A stretch of DNA of 55,939 nt from positions 1 through 55,939 of IMG/VR virus record IMGVR_UViG_3300032282_004797, one strand, 5' to 3'. This DNA comes from a virus. The notes beneath the pieces were generated by a model that was not told where the DNA came from, did not search any database, and was given only the letters and a program-made list of their open reading frames with translations. A program made the position numbers and the translations under genes. Position 1 is the first letter of the stretch; every line of letters begins with the position of its first letter. Below, piece after piece: positions 24,671 to 33,223 of this stretch.

Positions 24671-25487
24671 TTTAACCGTTATAATCCCAGTGCACTCGGT
24701 TGCTGATATTGGGAAACAAAAATTTGATGATTTATTTGATATTGCATTGTCATCTATTAGTAGAAATGAGGTTAAACCAGAAAAGGTTTTAATCGTAAGA
24801 TGTAATTGCATCGAGGTTGATGCTAAATTAGAGTCAATGGATTTATCAAAATATGATTTAAATATTGAAATCATAGTAAATGATGGCGATACGGATTACC
24901 AAAGCCAAATAAATTACGCAGCAAAAAATGTTGATACCGAATATATGTCAATTCTAGAATTTGATGATGAGGTATCAAAAACATGGTATGGTAATGTTAA
25001 AACACATATTGAAGCATATCCAGAAGTTGATATGTTTTTACCTATTGTTAATGATGTTTCTGAGGATAACAAGTTTATAGGGTTATCAAATGAGGCTATT
25101 TGGGCTTATAATTTTAGTGAATCGCTTGGTAATGTTGATTTAGAGTGTTTATTGGAATACCCAAATATCAGCCCTTGTGGTATGGTTATTAAAACAGCTG
25201 TTTTTAACGAAATTAATGGTTTCAAACAAATTAAATTAACATTTAACTATGAGTTTTTATTACGTTTTCATAAAAACGGTCACAAGTCAATGGTTATTCC
25301 AAAAATCGGTTACAAACATGTTAACATGAGAGAGGAATCGTTGTTCTGGTTATATAAAAACAGTGAGTCTGTGGAATATAAAATGGAACCTAAACAGGCT
25401 TTATTTTGGATGGAAACGGCTAAAAAAGAATATTTGTTTAATGATGATAGGTATATAATATATGAGGAAAATGAAGTTGGTGAGTAA
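24657..25487 (+). CDS. Glycosyltransferase family 2
   Basis: A 276-residue GT-A enzyme: LTVIIPVHSVADIG at the N-terminus, INYAAKNVDTEYMSILEFDDEV with the acidic DxD-like site, and PNISPCGMVIKTAVFNEINGF, typical of GT2 after the DxD. The acceptor is unknown. It is the last GT of operon 1 and is joined to the sigma factor gene by a TAATG overlap. Confidence 0.88.
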   Translation: MNKTNLTVIIPVHSVADIGKQKFDDLFDIALSSISRNEVKPEKVLIVRCNCIEVDAKLESMDLSKYDLNIEIIVNDGDTDYQSQINYAAKNVDTEYMSILEFDDEVSKTWYGNVKTHIEAYPEVDMFLPIVNDVSEDNKFIGLSNEAIWAYNFSESLGNVDLECLLEYPNISPCGMVIKTAVFNEINGFKQIKLTFNYEFLLRFHKNGHKSMVIPKIGYKHVNMREESLFWLYKNSESVEYKMEPKQALFWMETAKKEYLFNDDRYIIYEENEVGE

Positions 25488-26200
25488 TGGCAAGACAGAA
25501 AAAAGATCGCAACTACTATGGTGTAGACCAAGAAAAAGCGGTGGTCATGTTTCTGGAAGCCAAAACGGTTGCTGAGAGAGAAAAAATTTATAGAGAGTTT
25601 TTACAAGAACCTATCAATACAATGATAGAAAGTATTATTAGAACTTATAAATTATATAGACAATCATACGAATTCCACGATTTACATGCTGACACGCTGT
25701 CATTCTTGATGACAAAATTTGATAAATTTAAACCTGAAAAGGGTAAAAGATCATTTTCGTACTTTGGTACGATATGTAAAAATTACCTTTTTGGTGAAAT
25801 GGTCAAAGAATATAAGAAAAAAACAACTGTTGTTGATATTGATCAATCAGAAGGTGATATTTTAAAAAGAGATGATTTATTATATCGTATTGATAATGAT
25901 GATCTTGACTTAACTATTTTTATTGAGACTTTAACTACTAACATAAAGGATGAATTAAAATCGGATGATTTAAATGATAACGAATTTAAAGTAGGGCACT
26001 CTCTGGTGAAGATTCTTGAAGAATGGCGTGAATTGTTTTCACAAGTTAATGAAGGTAAAAATTCACCAAAATTCAATAAAAACTTGATATTACTGTATAT
26101 TCGTAATATGACTGGCCTAAATACAAAGGAAATTAGGAATAGTATGAAAAGATTTAAGTCTTTATATCGTATTTTTAAAGATAATTATTTAGATAGTTGA
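25487..26200 (+). CDS. gp55-like late-transcription sigma factor
   Basis: A 237-residue protein with a sigma-70 region 2 pattern: LHADTLSFLMTKFDKFKPEKGK followed by SFSYFGTICKNYLFGEMVKEYKKK. This corresponds to regions 2.1-2.3, where an acidic helix is followed by an aromatic-rich helix that binds core RNA polymerase and melts DNA. T4 gp55 has the same limited sigma homology (region 2 only) and directs late transcription with gp33 and the gp45 clamp. The C-terminal 90 residues end with a helical element (YIRNMTGLNTKEIRNSMKRFKSL) that may act in DNA or clamp binding. It is the last gene of the early-type operon 1 and directly precedes a late motif, a fitting place for a switch. Confidence 0.78.
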   Translation: MARQKKDRNYYGVDQEKAVVMFLEAKTVAEREKIYREFLQEPINTMIESIIRTYKLYRQSYEFHDLHADTLSFLMTKFDKFKPEKGKRSFSYFGTICKNYLFGEMVKEYKKKTTVVDIDQSEGDILKRDDLLYRIDNDDLDLTIFIETLTTNIKDELKSDDLNDNEFKVGHSLVKILEEWRELFSQVNEGKNSPKFNKNLILLYIRNMTGLNTKEIRNSMKRFKSLYRIFKDNYLDS

Positions 26201-26208
26201 TATTTATA
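26199..26208 (+). promoter_or_regulatory. Late-promoter-like motif GATATTTATA
   Basis: An exact copy that overlaps the stop region of the sigma factor gene; 16 nt separate it from the ATG at 26225. It would start the late baseplate/virion operon. Confidence 0.65.
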
Positions 26209-26224
26209 TGAAATAACATTTATT

Positions 26225-26611
26225 ATGATACCAAAAAAGAAAAAAGTTGACGTTTCGGAAGATAGCATGAAAGAGCTTATGCAAGAAACTTATAATGAAA
26301 TTGTTGACGAAAGAAATAGGGCTTTAACCGCTTATAAAAAATTTACAAAAGATATTAATGAAAATTCTGATATCGCTTTAGTTGGTAAAATCACAAATGA
26401 CCTATTAAAAATAATTGATTCATCTATTGAAAAAAAACTAAGGTTAATCAAAATCCAAGGCGATATTCTTTATAAATCTGGTAAATCACCTGATGCCTCT
26501 GGTGTTGGTAATATGACAATTACTGATGAGGATAGAAAATGGGCTGAAGATTTTATTAAAAAACAAGCAACAACAAGTGAATCAGATACGAATGAAAAAG
26601 AGTATGAATAA
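26225..26611 (+). CDS. Small helical late protein
   Basis: A 128-residue protein, not recognised. It is almost all helical and charged, with a long predicted coiled coil between residues 25 and 85 (RNRALTAYKKF through EKKLRLIKIQGDIL) and an acidic tail. The size and helical make-up resemble small terminase subunits or assembly chaperones, but I cannot say which. It is the first gene of the late operon, and the next gene starts 2 nt after its stop. Confidence 0.6.
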   Translation: MIPKKKKVDVSEDSMKELMQETYNEIVDERNRALTAYKKFTKDINENSDIALVGKITNDLLKIIDSSIEKKLRLIKIQGDILYKSGKSPDASGVGNMTITDEDRKWAEDFIKKQATTSESDTNEKEYE

Positions 26612-26613
26612 TA

Positions 26614-28518
26614 ATGGGTTCACAAAGCGAAATATTTTCAAGATATAGATCACTCGTGGTTTCTAATAAACAGAAACCATATGCTACCGATGCGCAAAAA
26701 AAATTAGATAAATTAGAATTTGTTGACTTTTTAGTAGAGTTAGTTAAATCAACCAGAGGTCAAAAAGAATTTAAAAGTTTAATATTAAAAGGTAGTTTAT
26801 CCCAATTAAAAAAATTTGATGATATCAACAAGGTTATTGTTGATAATTTTATCGCTTTATTTGGTTGTGATAGCAATTTAGTTATACCACAAAAATATAC
26901 AACATTAGCTGTTGGTGGTATAGAAATGACCAAACAAGAAATTGATTCTTTTGGGTTATTAAATATTGATCCAGATAGTAGGACGGGTAAATTAATGTAT
27001 GAGGGTAATGACATTACCAAACATGCAAATTATTTTTTTAGTAAATCACAAAACGCAATAAGTGATTCACCGCTAGAATTAAAAAAAGATGGTAGGGTAT
27101 TATTTACGCTATACGCAAAGGATTCATCAACATTTGTTTTTAAATTTGGTGAATTTTATTCAAAAAAACAATTTTCAATCTTTTTAAATGACTATTTAGC
27201 TGTTGCAACACCAGTATTTAACTTCCCTAATTTTATGGCCATATTAATGGACATATTAACAGGATCAGTATCTACTAAAGCAAAACTAAACAAAAAAATT
27301 ATAGTTAAACAAAGTGGTTTAATTAAAGGGTTAAAAAAAATGTTTGGGTTTTGTAATGAAGATGCTGATGAGATGCCAGATGCGTCAAACAAAAATTTCT
27401 TAGATAAAGAATTTAACCCATCAGATGCACAAAAAAATGGTGAGGATAGTGGTGTCTTAAACGCTGATGCTGATTTTGATAATGTTTTTAATTTTAATAA
27501 AAAAGAATTAGATGATATTGAAAACATTGGTAATCTTAGAGCAAATAATTTTTTAAGATTTTCTTCATGTGGTAATCTGGATGTTGCTATAAATCCAGAT
27601 GACATTATAAATTCTTTAGAGGAGTTATTCAATAATAGCCAAGGTGATAAATTAATTTTTCCTAATGAAAATTCACAAAATGTTGTAGCCCAACAAAACA
27701 CAAGCACACTAGATAACTCTAAAAAGATACCAAGTTTAGACCAAGCGTCTGATGTATTAGATAAAGCTTTAAAAAATGGTATTAATGATGTTGTTAATTC
27801 AGGTGAAATAAATGCAGCAATTAATTTACCTAATATAAATGCTGAAATTCAGTTAAATATTTTAAAAGCCATACCATATTCTATTATGCAAATGATTATG
27901 ACACCCAAATTATTGGTTGTACCTAAGTTATATTTGGTTTTAAAAGGTGATAATACAAAAAAATCACCAGAAGAAATGATATCTTTTATGAAACCTTTGG
28001 TTAAAAAAATAGGTAGTTTTATCACTGATTTATTAATTAAAAATATTTTTAATTTAGTAAAAAAAGATTTGATTGGTTTAGCTAAAAAAATTAGTGCTGA
28101 TTTCTTAAAACAAAGAGGTCTTGATTACATATCATCATTAAAAAGTTTATTAGCTCTTTTAAAAGCTTTAAAAGGTTTTAAAGTAGGTGGTTGTCAATCA
28201 ATAATTGACCAAATACTTCGTCTATTGAAATTATTGAACGTTGCACCTATGCCACCTATACCACCACCGTTGGTTTTACTTGGTGGGGCTTTAAAACCAG
28301 GTTTAAATCACATAGCAATGATAAATGAACTTAAATCTAATTTAAGTGAAAAAGGTATTGAAACAGCCGCAACATTTCCAGATGGAACACCAAACCATCT
28401 TATAATTGGTTTGGAAGAAACAATGAAAGTTATGGTTTCAAGTATAAAAACAAACGCAAAGGTTGAAGTAACGACAACAGGTGTTGGTCTTACAACAGGA
28501 TTTGGACAAATACAGTAA
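26614..28518 (+). CDS. Large virion structural protein, baseplate candidate
   Basis: A 634-residue protein that I do not recognise by name. It has a mixed N-terminal half and a low-complexity Asp/Asn/Ser region (residues 250-330). A hydrophobic helical region (KSLLALLKALKGF through LRLLKLLNV) is followed by a proline run (MPPIPPPLVLLGGALKPG). The C-terminus ends in a Gly/Thr stretch. The hydrophobic part is not a clean transmembrane segment and more likely packs in an assembly. Size, late promoter and neighbours suggest a baseplate or tail protein. Confidence 0.62.
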   Translation: MGSQSEIFSRYRSLVVSNKQKPYATDAQKKLDKLEFVDFLVELVKSTRGQKEFKSLILKGSLSQLKKFDDINKVIVDNFIALFGCDSNLVIPQKYTTLAVGGIEMTKQEIDSFGLLNIDPDSRTGKLMYEGNDITKHANYFFSKSQNAISDSPLELKKDGRVLFTLYAKDSSTFVFKFGEFYSKKQFSIFLNDYLAVATPVFNFPNFMAILMDILTGSVSTKAKLNKKIIVKQSGLIKGLKKMFGFCNEDADEMPDASNKNFLDKEFNPSDAQKNGEDSGVLNADADFDNVFNFNKKELDDIENIGNLRANNFLRFSSCGNLDVAINPDDIINSLEELFNNSQGDKLIFPNENSQNVVAQQNTSTLDNSKKIPSLDQASDVLDKALKNGINDVVNSGEINAAINLPNINAEIQLNILKAIPYSIMQMIMTPKLLVVPKLYLVLKGDNTKKSPEEMISFMKPLVKKIGSFITDLLIKNIFNLVKKDLIGLAKKISADFLKQRGLDYISSLKSLLALLKALKGFKVGGCQSIIDQILRLLKLLNVAPMPPIPPPLVLLGGALKPGLNHIAMINELKSNLSEKGIETAATFPDGTPNHLIIGLEETMKVMVSSIKTNAKVEVTTTGVGLTTGFGQIQ

Positions 28519-28521
28519 AAT

Positions 28522-28740
28522 ATGAATAACCCGAAACTAAAAGAAATTTTTGAAAATGTTGATAAAAAGTCAAATAAAGATTTGGCAACACTATTGGTTG
28601 CCTTAAAAAATGATTTTGAGGATGTTAAAGAAACCGTTCTAAGATTAACAACAACTATGGAAGAGGTTGAGGTTACATATGACAAAGTATATAATGAATT
28701 AAAACAAAGATTAAAATTCGAAGATAAAAATGAAGGCTGA
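28522..28740 (+). CDS. Small coiled-coil protein
   Basis: A 72-residue, almost fully helical protein with heptad-like spacing of Leu and Val (LATLLVALKNDFEDVKETVLRLTTTMEEVEV). It is not recognised. It starts 3 nt after the large virion gene and overlaps the OB-fold-like gene by 11 nt, so it is probably an assembly partner of one of them. Confidence 0.6.
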   Translation: MNNPKLKEIFENVDKKSNKDLATLLVALKNDFEDVKETVLRLTTTMEEVEVTYDKVYNELKQRLKFEDKNEG

Positions 28741-30400
28741 GTTTAGTTTAGGTATTTGTTTTAATAATAGTGACCCGTTAAATCACGGTAGAATTCTTGT
28801 TGCCCCTTACGAAGGGTATAAGAATCATACCTCTTATACATCTATCGAAAACGCAATTAGTTTACTAAACGTAAATTCAATAAAGTATGATAAATGGAGT
28901 GATAAGGGTTCTGGTTCTAAAACTAGTGATCCATATATAGCCACACCGTTTTTACCCAATCAAATATCAATTATACCTAAACCTGGTCAGGTTGTTAGAT
29001 TAATTAAATTTGATGATGGAAGTATAAATTATATTGGCCCTGTAACACAAAACCCTCTAAAACTAAATACAACATATTTCGAGGAAATTAACAGAAGAAA
29101 ATTCCCAGTATCTGATGACATCTCAAATAGTGTTAATGATATGGTTTTTTCTGGTTTTAATAATGAACAAGTTTCTTTGGGTAACGAAAGAATCCTACTT
29201 AGATTAGATCATTTAGATAACCAATCTAGAAAAAAAACGTACCCAGTATTCCAGATATCAAAATTTACGAAAACAACTAATTACAGCGTCAAAGATGTTA
29301 CTGAGACAATTAAACCAGATGTTTTTTTAGATTATATTATCGAAATAAAATTTGATTACACTAGAAAAGAAGCTCTTGATAGTAAAAATATCATATGTAC
29401 CATAAACTTATACAGTACGTTAGAACTTATAAGTACCAAACAAAACAACACATCAAAAATTGTTAAAGGTTTGATGAAAAAAGATTATAATAGGTTTGAG
29501 AATTATACTTCTGGTGCGAATTATAATCAATATGTTGTTAATCATACACTAGAATTTAATGATATTGAATCGATGGATAAAACTATTGAGGATATTATTT
29601 CAGCTTATAAAACAAAAAAGATTAAATTTTATAACCCACAAACAGTTGGTTCACAAAGAATTGAATCTGCAAGTAACGTTATAAATCTGGTTAATAGAAT
29701 ACCTTTCAGATCTAATAGTTCTGGAGCTAACCATGACACACCAGATGAAGTTGCTGATTTAAAAAACTTTGTTGTAAGAATAAACCCAAATAACAGGGAT
29801 TTATACACAACACCAAGTGCTGATTTACAAGACCAACTTGGTATACCAGCAACACAACCAACAGATTCAGCATCACTGAATTATGTTAGATTTAAAGAAT
29901 TTAACAGTTTTATACGTAAAATTAAAAAATATAATAACGATAGATTTTTAGGTGATCAGGAATTACAAGCACCCGTCACAACAACAACTAAAAAAACACA
30001 ATCTACCGTAAACGATAAAGAGGTTACGGTAAACGTTAATTATGCTGATAAATTTTTATTTTTAAGTAGTCTTAATTCAAGAGATTACCTTGAAAGCGCC
30101 AACGATGGTATGAGTAAAGAAACAATTTCTAAATTTTTATCAAATCTTTCTTCGGACGATACTGGTAGAAGTTATGAAACTTATGGTTTTGTTAGGGGTG
30201 AAAAAATACTAGATTTATTAGATCAGATATTAAGTGTTTTCTTATCCCACGGGCATTCAATTGGGCAATCTGAAGGTTCTTTAAGTAAAAATGCAGTAGA
30301 ATTGGTTAAAAATTTAAGAGGGCAAATCGCACAAGAAATAAACGGAAACACAACAAATTCCACAACAAAGATAATTAATCATAACTTACGTCTTAATTAA
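28730..30400 (+). CDS. Baseplate protein candidate with gp5-like OB-fold N-terminus
   Basis: A 556-residue protein. The first 115 residues (HGRILVAPYEGY, then PNQISIIPKPGQVVRLI and YIGPVT) have the beta pattern and Pro-Gly-(Q/D)-x-V turn of the OB domain at the N-terminus of T4 gp5-type hub proteins. No lysozyme domain and no VgrG-type triple-helix repeat are seen. The C-terminal end (ILDLLDQILSVFLSHGHSIGQSEG) is helical. A spike or hub adaptor role is inferred. It starts inside the previous gene. Confidence 0.6.
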   Translation: MKAEFSLGICFNNSDPLNHGRILVAPYEGYKNHTSYTSIENAISLLNVNSIKYDKWSDKGSGSKTSDPYIATPFLPNQISIIPKPGQVVRLIKFDDGSINYIGPVTQNPLKLNTTYFEEINRRKFPVSDDISNSVNDMVFSGFNNEQVSLGNERILLRLDHLDNQSRKKTYPVFQISKFTKTTNYSVKDVTETIKPDVFLDYIIEIKFDYTRKEALDSKNIICTINLYSTLELISTKQNNTSKIVKGLMKKDYNRFENYTSGANYNQYVVNHTLEFNDIESMDKTIEDIISAYKTKKIKFYNPQTVGSQRIESASNVINLVNRIPFRSNSSGANHDTPDEVADLKNFVVRINPNNRDLYTTPSADLQDQLGIPATQPTDSASLNYVRFKEFNSFIRKIKKYNNDRFLGDQELQAPVTTTTKKTQSTVNDKEVTVNVNYADKFLFLSSLNSRDYLESANDGMSKETISKFLSNLSSDDTGRSYETYGFVRGEKILDLLDQILSVFLSHGHSIGQSEGSLSKNAVELVKNLRGQIAQEINGNTTNSTTKIINHNLRLN

Positions 30401-30413
30401 AATATTTATTACT

Positions 30414-31787
30414 ATGGGCATATACAGAACATATTTTGATAAAAACAATACTATCGTTAGAGGTAATGAAGTAAACACTGGTAGAAATCAAGTGTCAGAA
30501 CTATATTTTGGTAACCTGGTCAGTAGATTTTTGTTTTATTGCTCATTTGATGAGATTAGAAATCTTGCAGATTCTGGTGTTATCAATTTAAATGGTGACG
30601 TAAAACATATATTAACAATTAAAAATACAAGTAATTTTGATATTAAAGATATTTTAACCATCGATAATAATTTAATGTTTGGTGATTATTACAGGCCAAC
30701 ATCTTTTGATGTTGAGTTGCACCCAGTTAATGAATTATGGGATGAGGGTAATGGTTATGATTTTGCAAATGGTATTCATGCTTTTCCTCAAAATATTGAA
30801 TATGTTGTGGCCCCATCAAATTGGATAAAGGCAACAAACGTAACAAATTTTAACACACCTGGTGTTATAAGTGGGGGAACCCCAATTGCCGTACAACATT
30901 TAGGTTGGGGTAATGAAGATATTAAAATGGATGTCACTGACTTTGTAAATTCAATCATAAGTGGTGCAACAAGTGGTACAACTTACAATGGTTTCTGTTT
31001 AAAATACTCAGATGCTATTGAAGCTTTAACGTTCCCAGATAATAGGGTTTGTGCTCTTGGTTTATTTACTAGGCACACACAGACATTTTTTGAACCGTAT
31101 ATTGAAACAATATATGATGACCATATTGATGATGAAAGAATTACATTCTATTTAGGTAAAGAAAACAAACTATTCTTTTATTCGGTTATTAACGGTAAAT
31201 TAGAAAATCTAGATCAGTTACCAACTTGTACAATTAATGGTACTGGGTATACTGTTAACCAAAAAACAAAAGGTGTTTATTATGTAAGCGTTGATGGTGA
31301 TGAGTCAATATTTACCAGTTACACGGAATATAACGATATTTGGAGTGATATTTACTATAATGGTAAAGCTAGACCTGATATTAAATTAAGATTTGTACCA
31401 ATTGATGCGGACAAATACTTTAATTTTAATATAGACGCTTTGGATGACACCAGATACGGTTTATCTTTGAGTGGTATAAAGGTTGGTGAAGGTTTGCAAC
31501 AAGGTGAGCAAAGAAAGGTTAATATTCTTTTAAGAAAACCATACACTGTTTCTGAATACTATGTGAGTAATAGTGTTTATTATAAACTATATGTGAAACA
31601 AGGACCAGCTGTTATTGATATTTTTGATTGGCAGTTAGCGAACAAAGCGTTAAATAATAACTATTTTACAATAGATACAACTTGGATGGTGCCGCAAAGA
31701 TATTTCGTTGACATCAAGGTTGAAACTAACGGTGAAACAACATTATATAGTAATGAGTTACATTTTGATATTGTAAATAAAGCGTAA
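30414..31787 (+). CDS. Virion protein, tail or baseplate associated
   Basis: A 457-residue, beta-rich protein, not recognised. It has repeated Thr/Asn/Gly/Tyr-rich stretches such as FLFYCSFDEIRNL near the N-terminus and FEPYIETIYDDHIDDERITFYLG in the middle, and its end looks like an immunoglobulin-like fold (YFVDIKVETNGETTLYSNEL). No catalytic motif is visible. A motif AATATTTATT at 30401-30410 lies only 3 nt before the ATG and is probably not its promoter. Confidence 0.6.
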   Translation: MGIYRTYFDKNNTIVRGNEVNTGRNQVSELYFGNLVSRFLFYCSFDEIRNLADSGVINLNGDVKHILTIKNTSNFDIKDILTIDNNLMFGDYYRPTSFDVELHPVNELWDEGNGYDFANGIHAFPQNIEYVVAPSNWIKATNVTNFNTPGVISGGTPIAVQHLGWGNEDIKMDVTDFVNSIISGATSGTTYNGFCLKYSDAIEALTFPDNRVCALGLFTRHTQTFFEPYIETIYDDHIDDERITFYLGKENKLFFYSVINGKLENLDQLPTCTINGTGYTVNQKTKGVYYVSVDGDESIFTSYTEYNDIWSDIYYNGKARPDIKLRFVPIDADKYFNFNIDALDDTRYGLSLSGIKVGEGLQQGEQRKVNILLRKPYTVSEYYVSNSVYYKLYVKQGPAVIDIFDWQLANKALNNNYFTIDTTWMVPQRYFVDIKVETNGETTLYSNELHFDIVNKA

Positions 31788-31790
31788 TAT

Positions 31791-32195
31791 ATGTATTTAA
31801 TTTATATAAACCCACTTAATAAAAATTTTAAAGGCCAGTACACCTATGAGTTTATCTTTACAAAACGTTTAGATAATGTTGAGTATGGTGATGACTGGGA
31901 CGTTCAACCAGCATCAAGTGGATTACCAACCCCACCAAATGTTAGACAAATTGAATCAATAGGTATGTTAAAATCAGATGATATTGAATTGGATTTGGCT
32001 ATGAACTCAGATACATTTTCAATGTATGATTGTGTTGAAGGTATTATCGCACTTGGTTGGGAATCAGAATCACCTGAAATTGACGATAGACTTGTTTTTA
32101 GATATGGTGAGACTATTGAATCAATAAAAGAAAAAATATACAGTAGAGATAAACTACTAACAATAATAAATAAAGAAGAAATCGATAAATTCTAA
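31791..32195 (+). CDS. Hypothetical virion-associated protein
   Basis: A 134-residue protein, not recognised. It is acidic, with beta strands and a YGDDWDVQPASSGLPTPP loop. It follows the previous gene by 3 nt and is coupled to the next by TAATG. It is probably a minor tail component, judging only by position. Confidence 0.57.
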   Translation: MYLIYINPLNKNFKGQYTYEFIFTKRLDNVEYGDDWDVQPASSGLPTPPNVRQIESIGMLKSDDIELDLAMNSDTFSMYDCVEGIIALGWESESPEIDDRLVFRYGETIESIKEKIYSRDKLLTIINKEEIDKF

Positions 32196-33019
32196 TGGAA
32201 AATACAGAAACAAATTATGATGATGTGATCGCTAAAGCGGTTACGGATCCAGAAGGTACAATGCAAAGTTTAGATAACGCAAAAAATACGTTACAACAAC
32301 TTTCAGATAAAGTAAATCAAGTAAAAGCTACTGCTGGTGTACAGGATACAAACAGTGGTATGCAAACAGAAGATGATTCAGGTAGTCAATGGTCTTTTGA
32401 GGATACCATTGATGAATTAATGTCTAAATTTTCAGGTTATACATATTACGATTTACCATGGTCTAAGAGAAATACGATTAAAAGTAGTAGTAATAGGTAT
32501 AATATTGATGATGAATCTGGTACAGTTAAAGCAAATGCTTCTGAAGATGATGTTATTGAATACGCTAATACTGTTTATCACTATGATATGGCTGATAATG
32601 AAGCTGAAGAGTTTAAAACGTTTGAGGACGCTAAAAACGCTTTAGAAAATGAAGGTCATTTTAAGGTTATTAATGTAGCCGACACAAAACAAATTAGTTT
32701 GTTCCCAATTGAAAAAAAGAAAGAGGTTGCTGAACCAGAAAATACTGTTATCAGTAAAATGGATGATGCGGCTTATCAAGATTTTCTCAATAAATTTAGA
32801 AACCCTTACACCAAAGTTCAAATTAGCCAAACGGTTGATTTACTAAGAGCTGATAAACAAAAAGAAGCTTATTCAAAATTAAGAAGGTTATTAGATAGTT
32901 TAAGAGAAAATAAAGAAAATTTGGTTAATTCAGAAACATTTCGTATTATTGCAGAGTCAGAAAAACCAAAATTGACCAAATCGGACATTTTGGAATTTGT
33001 TAAACAACGTAAAAAATAA
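32195..33019 (+). CDS. Hypothetical late protein
   Basis: A 274-residue acidic protein, not recognised. It has a Ser/Asp/Thr-rich first third, a middle with SGYTYYDLPWSKRNTI, and a helical C-terminus (YTKVQISQTVDLLRADKQKEAYSKLRRLLDSL). No membrane segment is seen. It is coupled to the previous gene by a TAATG overlap. Confidence 0.57.
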   Translation: MENTETNYDDVIAKAVTDPEGTMQSLDNAKNTLQQLSDKVNQVKATAGVQDTNSGMQTEDDSGSQWSFEDTIDELMSKFSGYTYYDLPWSKRNTIKSSSNRYNIDDESGTVKANASEDDVIEYANTVYHYDMADNEAEEFKTFEDAKNALENEGHFKVINVADTKQISLFPIEKKKEVAEPENTVISKMDDAAYQDFLNKFRNPYTKVQISQTVDLLRADKQKEAYSKLRRLLDSLRENKENLVNSETFRIIAESEKPKLTKSDILEFVKQRKK

Positions 33020-33028
33020 ATTTTAAAT

Positions 33029-33157
33029 ATGAAAAATAACCAAGAAAATCCAACACAGACACCTGTTGAAACACCAGTAAAAACACCTAGTCCAGTTAAA
33101 AATCCGTCAAAAATTGACGTACCAAAACCAAAGGTTAATCCAAAACCAAAAGCATAA
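33029..33157 (+). CDS. Short Pro/Lys/Thr-rich ORF
   Basis: A complete 42-residue frame, ATG at 33029 and TAA at 33155-33157. The peptide is almost all Pro, Lys, Thr, Val and Asn with PVKTPSPVKNP and VPKPKVNPKPK repeats, and is surely unstructured. It starts 9 nt after the previous stop and lies just before a terminator. It may be a real late gene or a C-terminal linker fragment. The composition resembles no neighbour. Confidence 0.45.
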   Translation: MKNNQENPTQTPVETPVKTPSPVKNPSKIDVPKPKVNPKPKA

Positions 33158-33160
33158 AAA

Positions 33161-33192
33161 TTTGGTTGTTTAAAAACTTTTACCTATATTTG
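33161..33192 (+). promoter_or_regulatory. Bacteroidota-type promoter before the pre-terminase gene
   Basis: TTTG (33161-33164), a 20-nt spacer and TATATTTG (33185-33192). The last two bases of the -7 box are part of the stem of the following hairpin. The ATG is 31 nt downstream. Confidence 0.68.
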
Positions 33193-33223
33193 CCTTGTTA
33201 ATAATAAACAAGGCATTTTTTTT
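33191..33223 (+). terminator. Rho-independent terminator overlapping the promoter
   Basis: TGCCTTGTT (33191-33199) pairs perfectly with AACAAGGCA (33207-33215) around AATAATA, followed by eight T (33216-33223) and at once the ATG at 33224. It closes the 26.2-33.2 kb operon. RNA from the overlapping promoter would start inside the left arm and not form the full stem. Confidence 0.82.

Noticed and set aside
30401-30413. AATATTTATT as a late promoter for the gene at 30414
   Set aside because: Only 3 nt separate it from the ATG, while the other copies lie 10-17 nt away, so chance in A/T-rich DNA is more likely.
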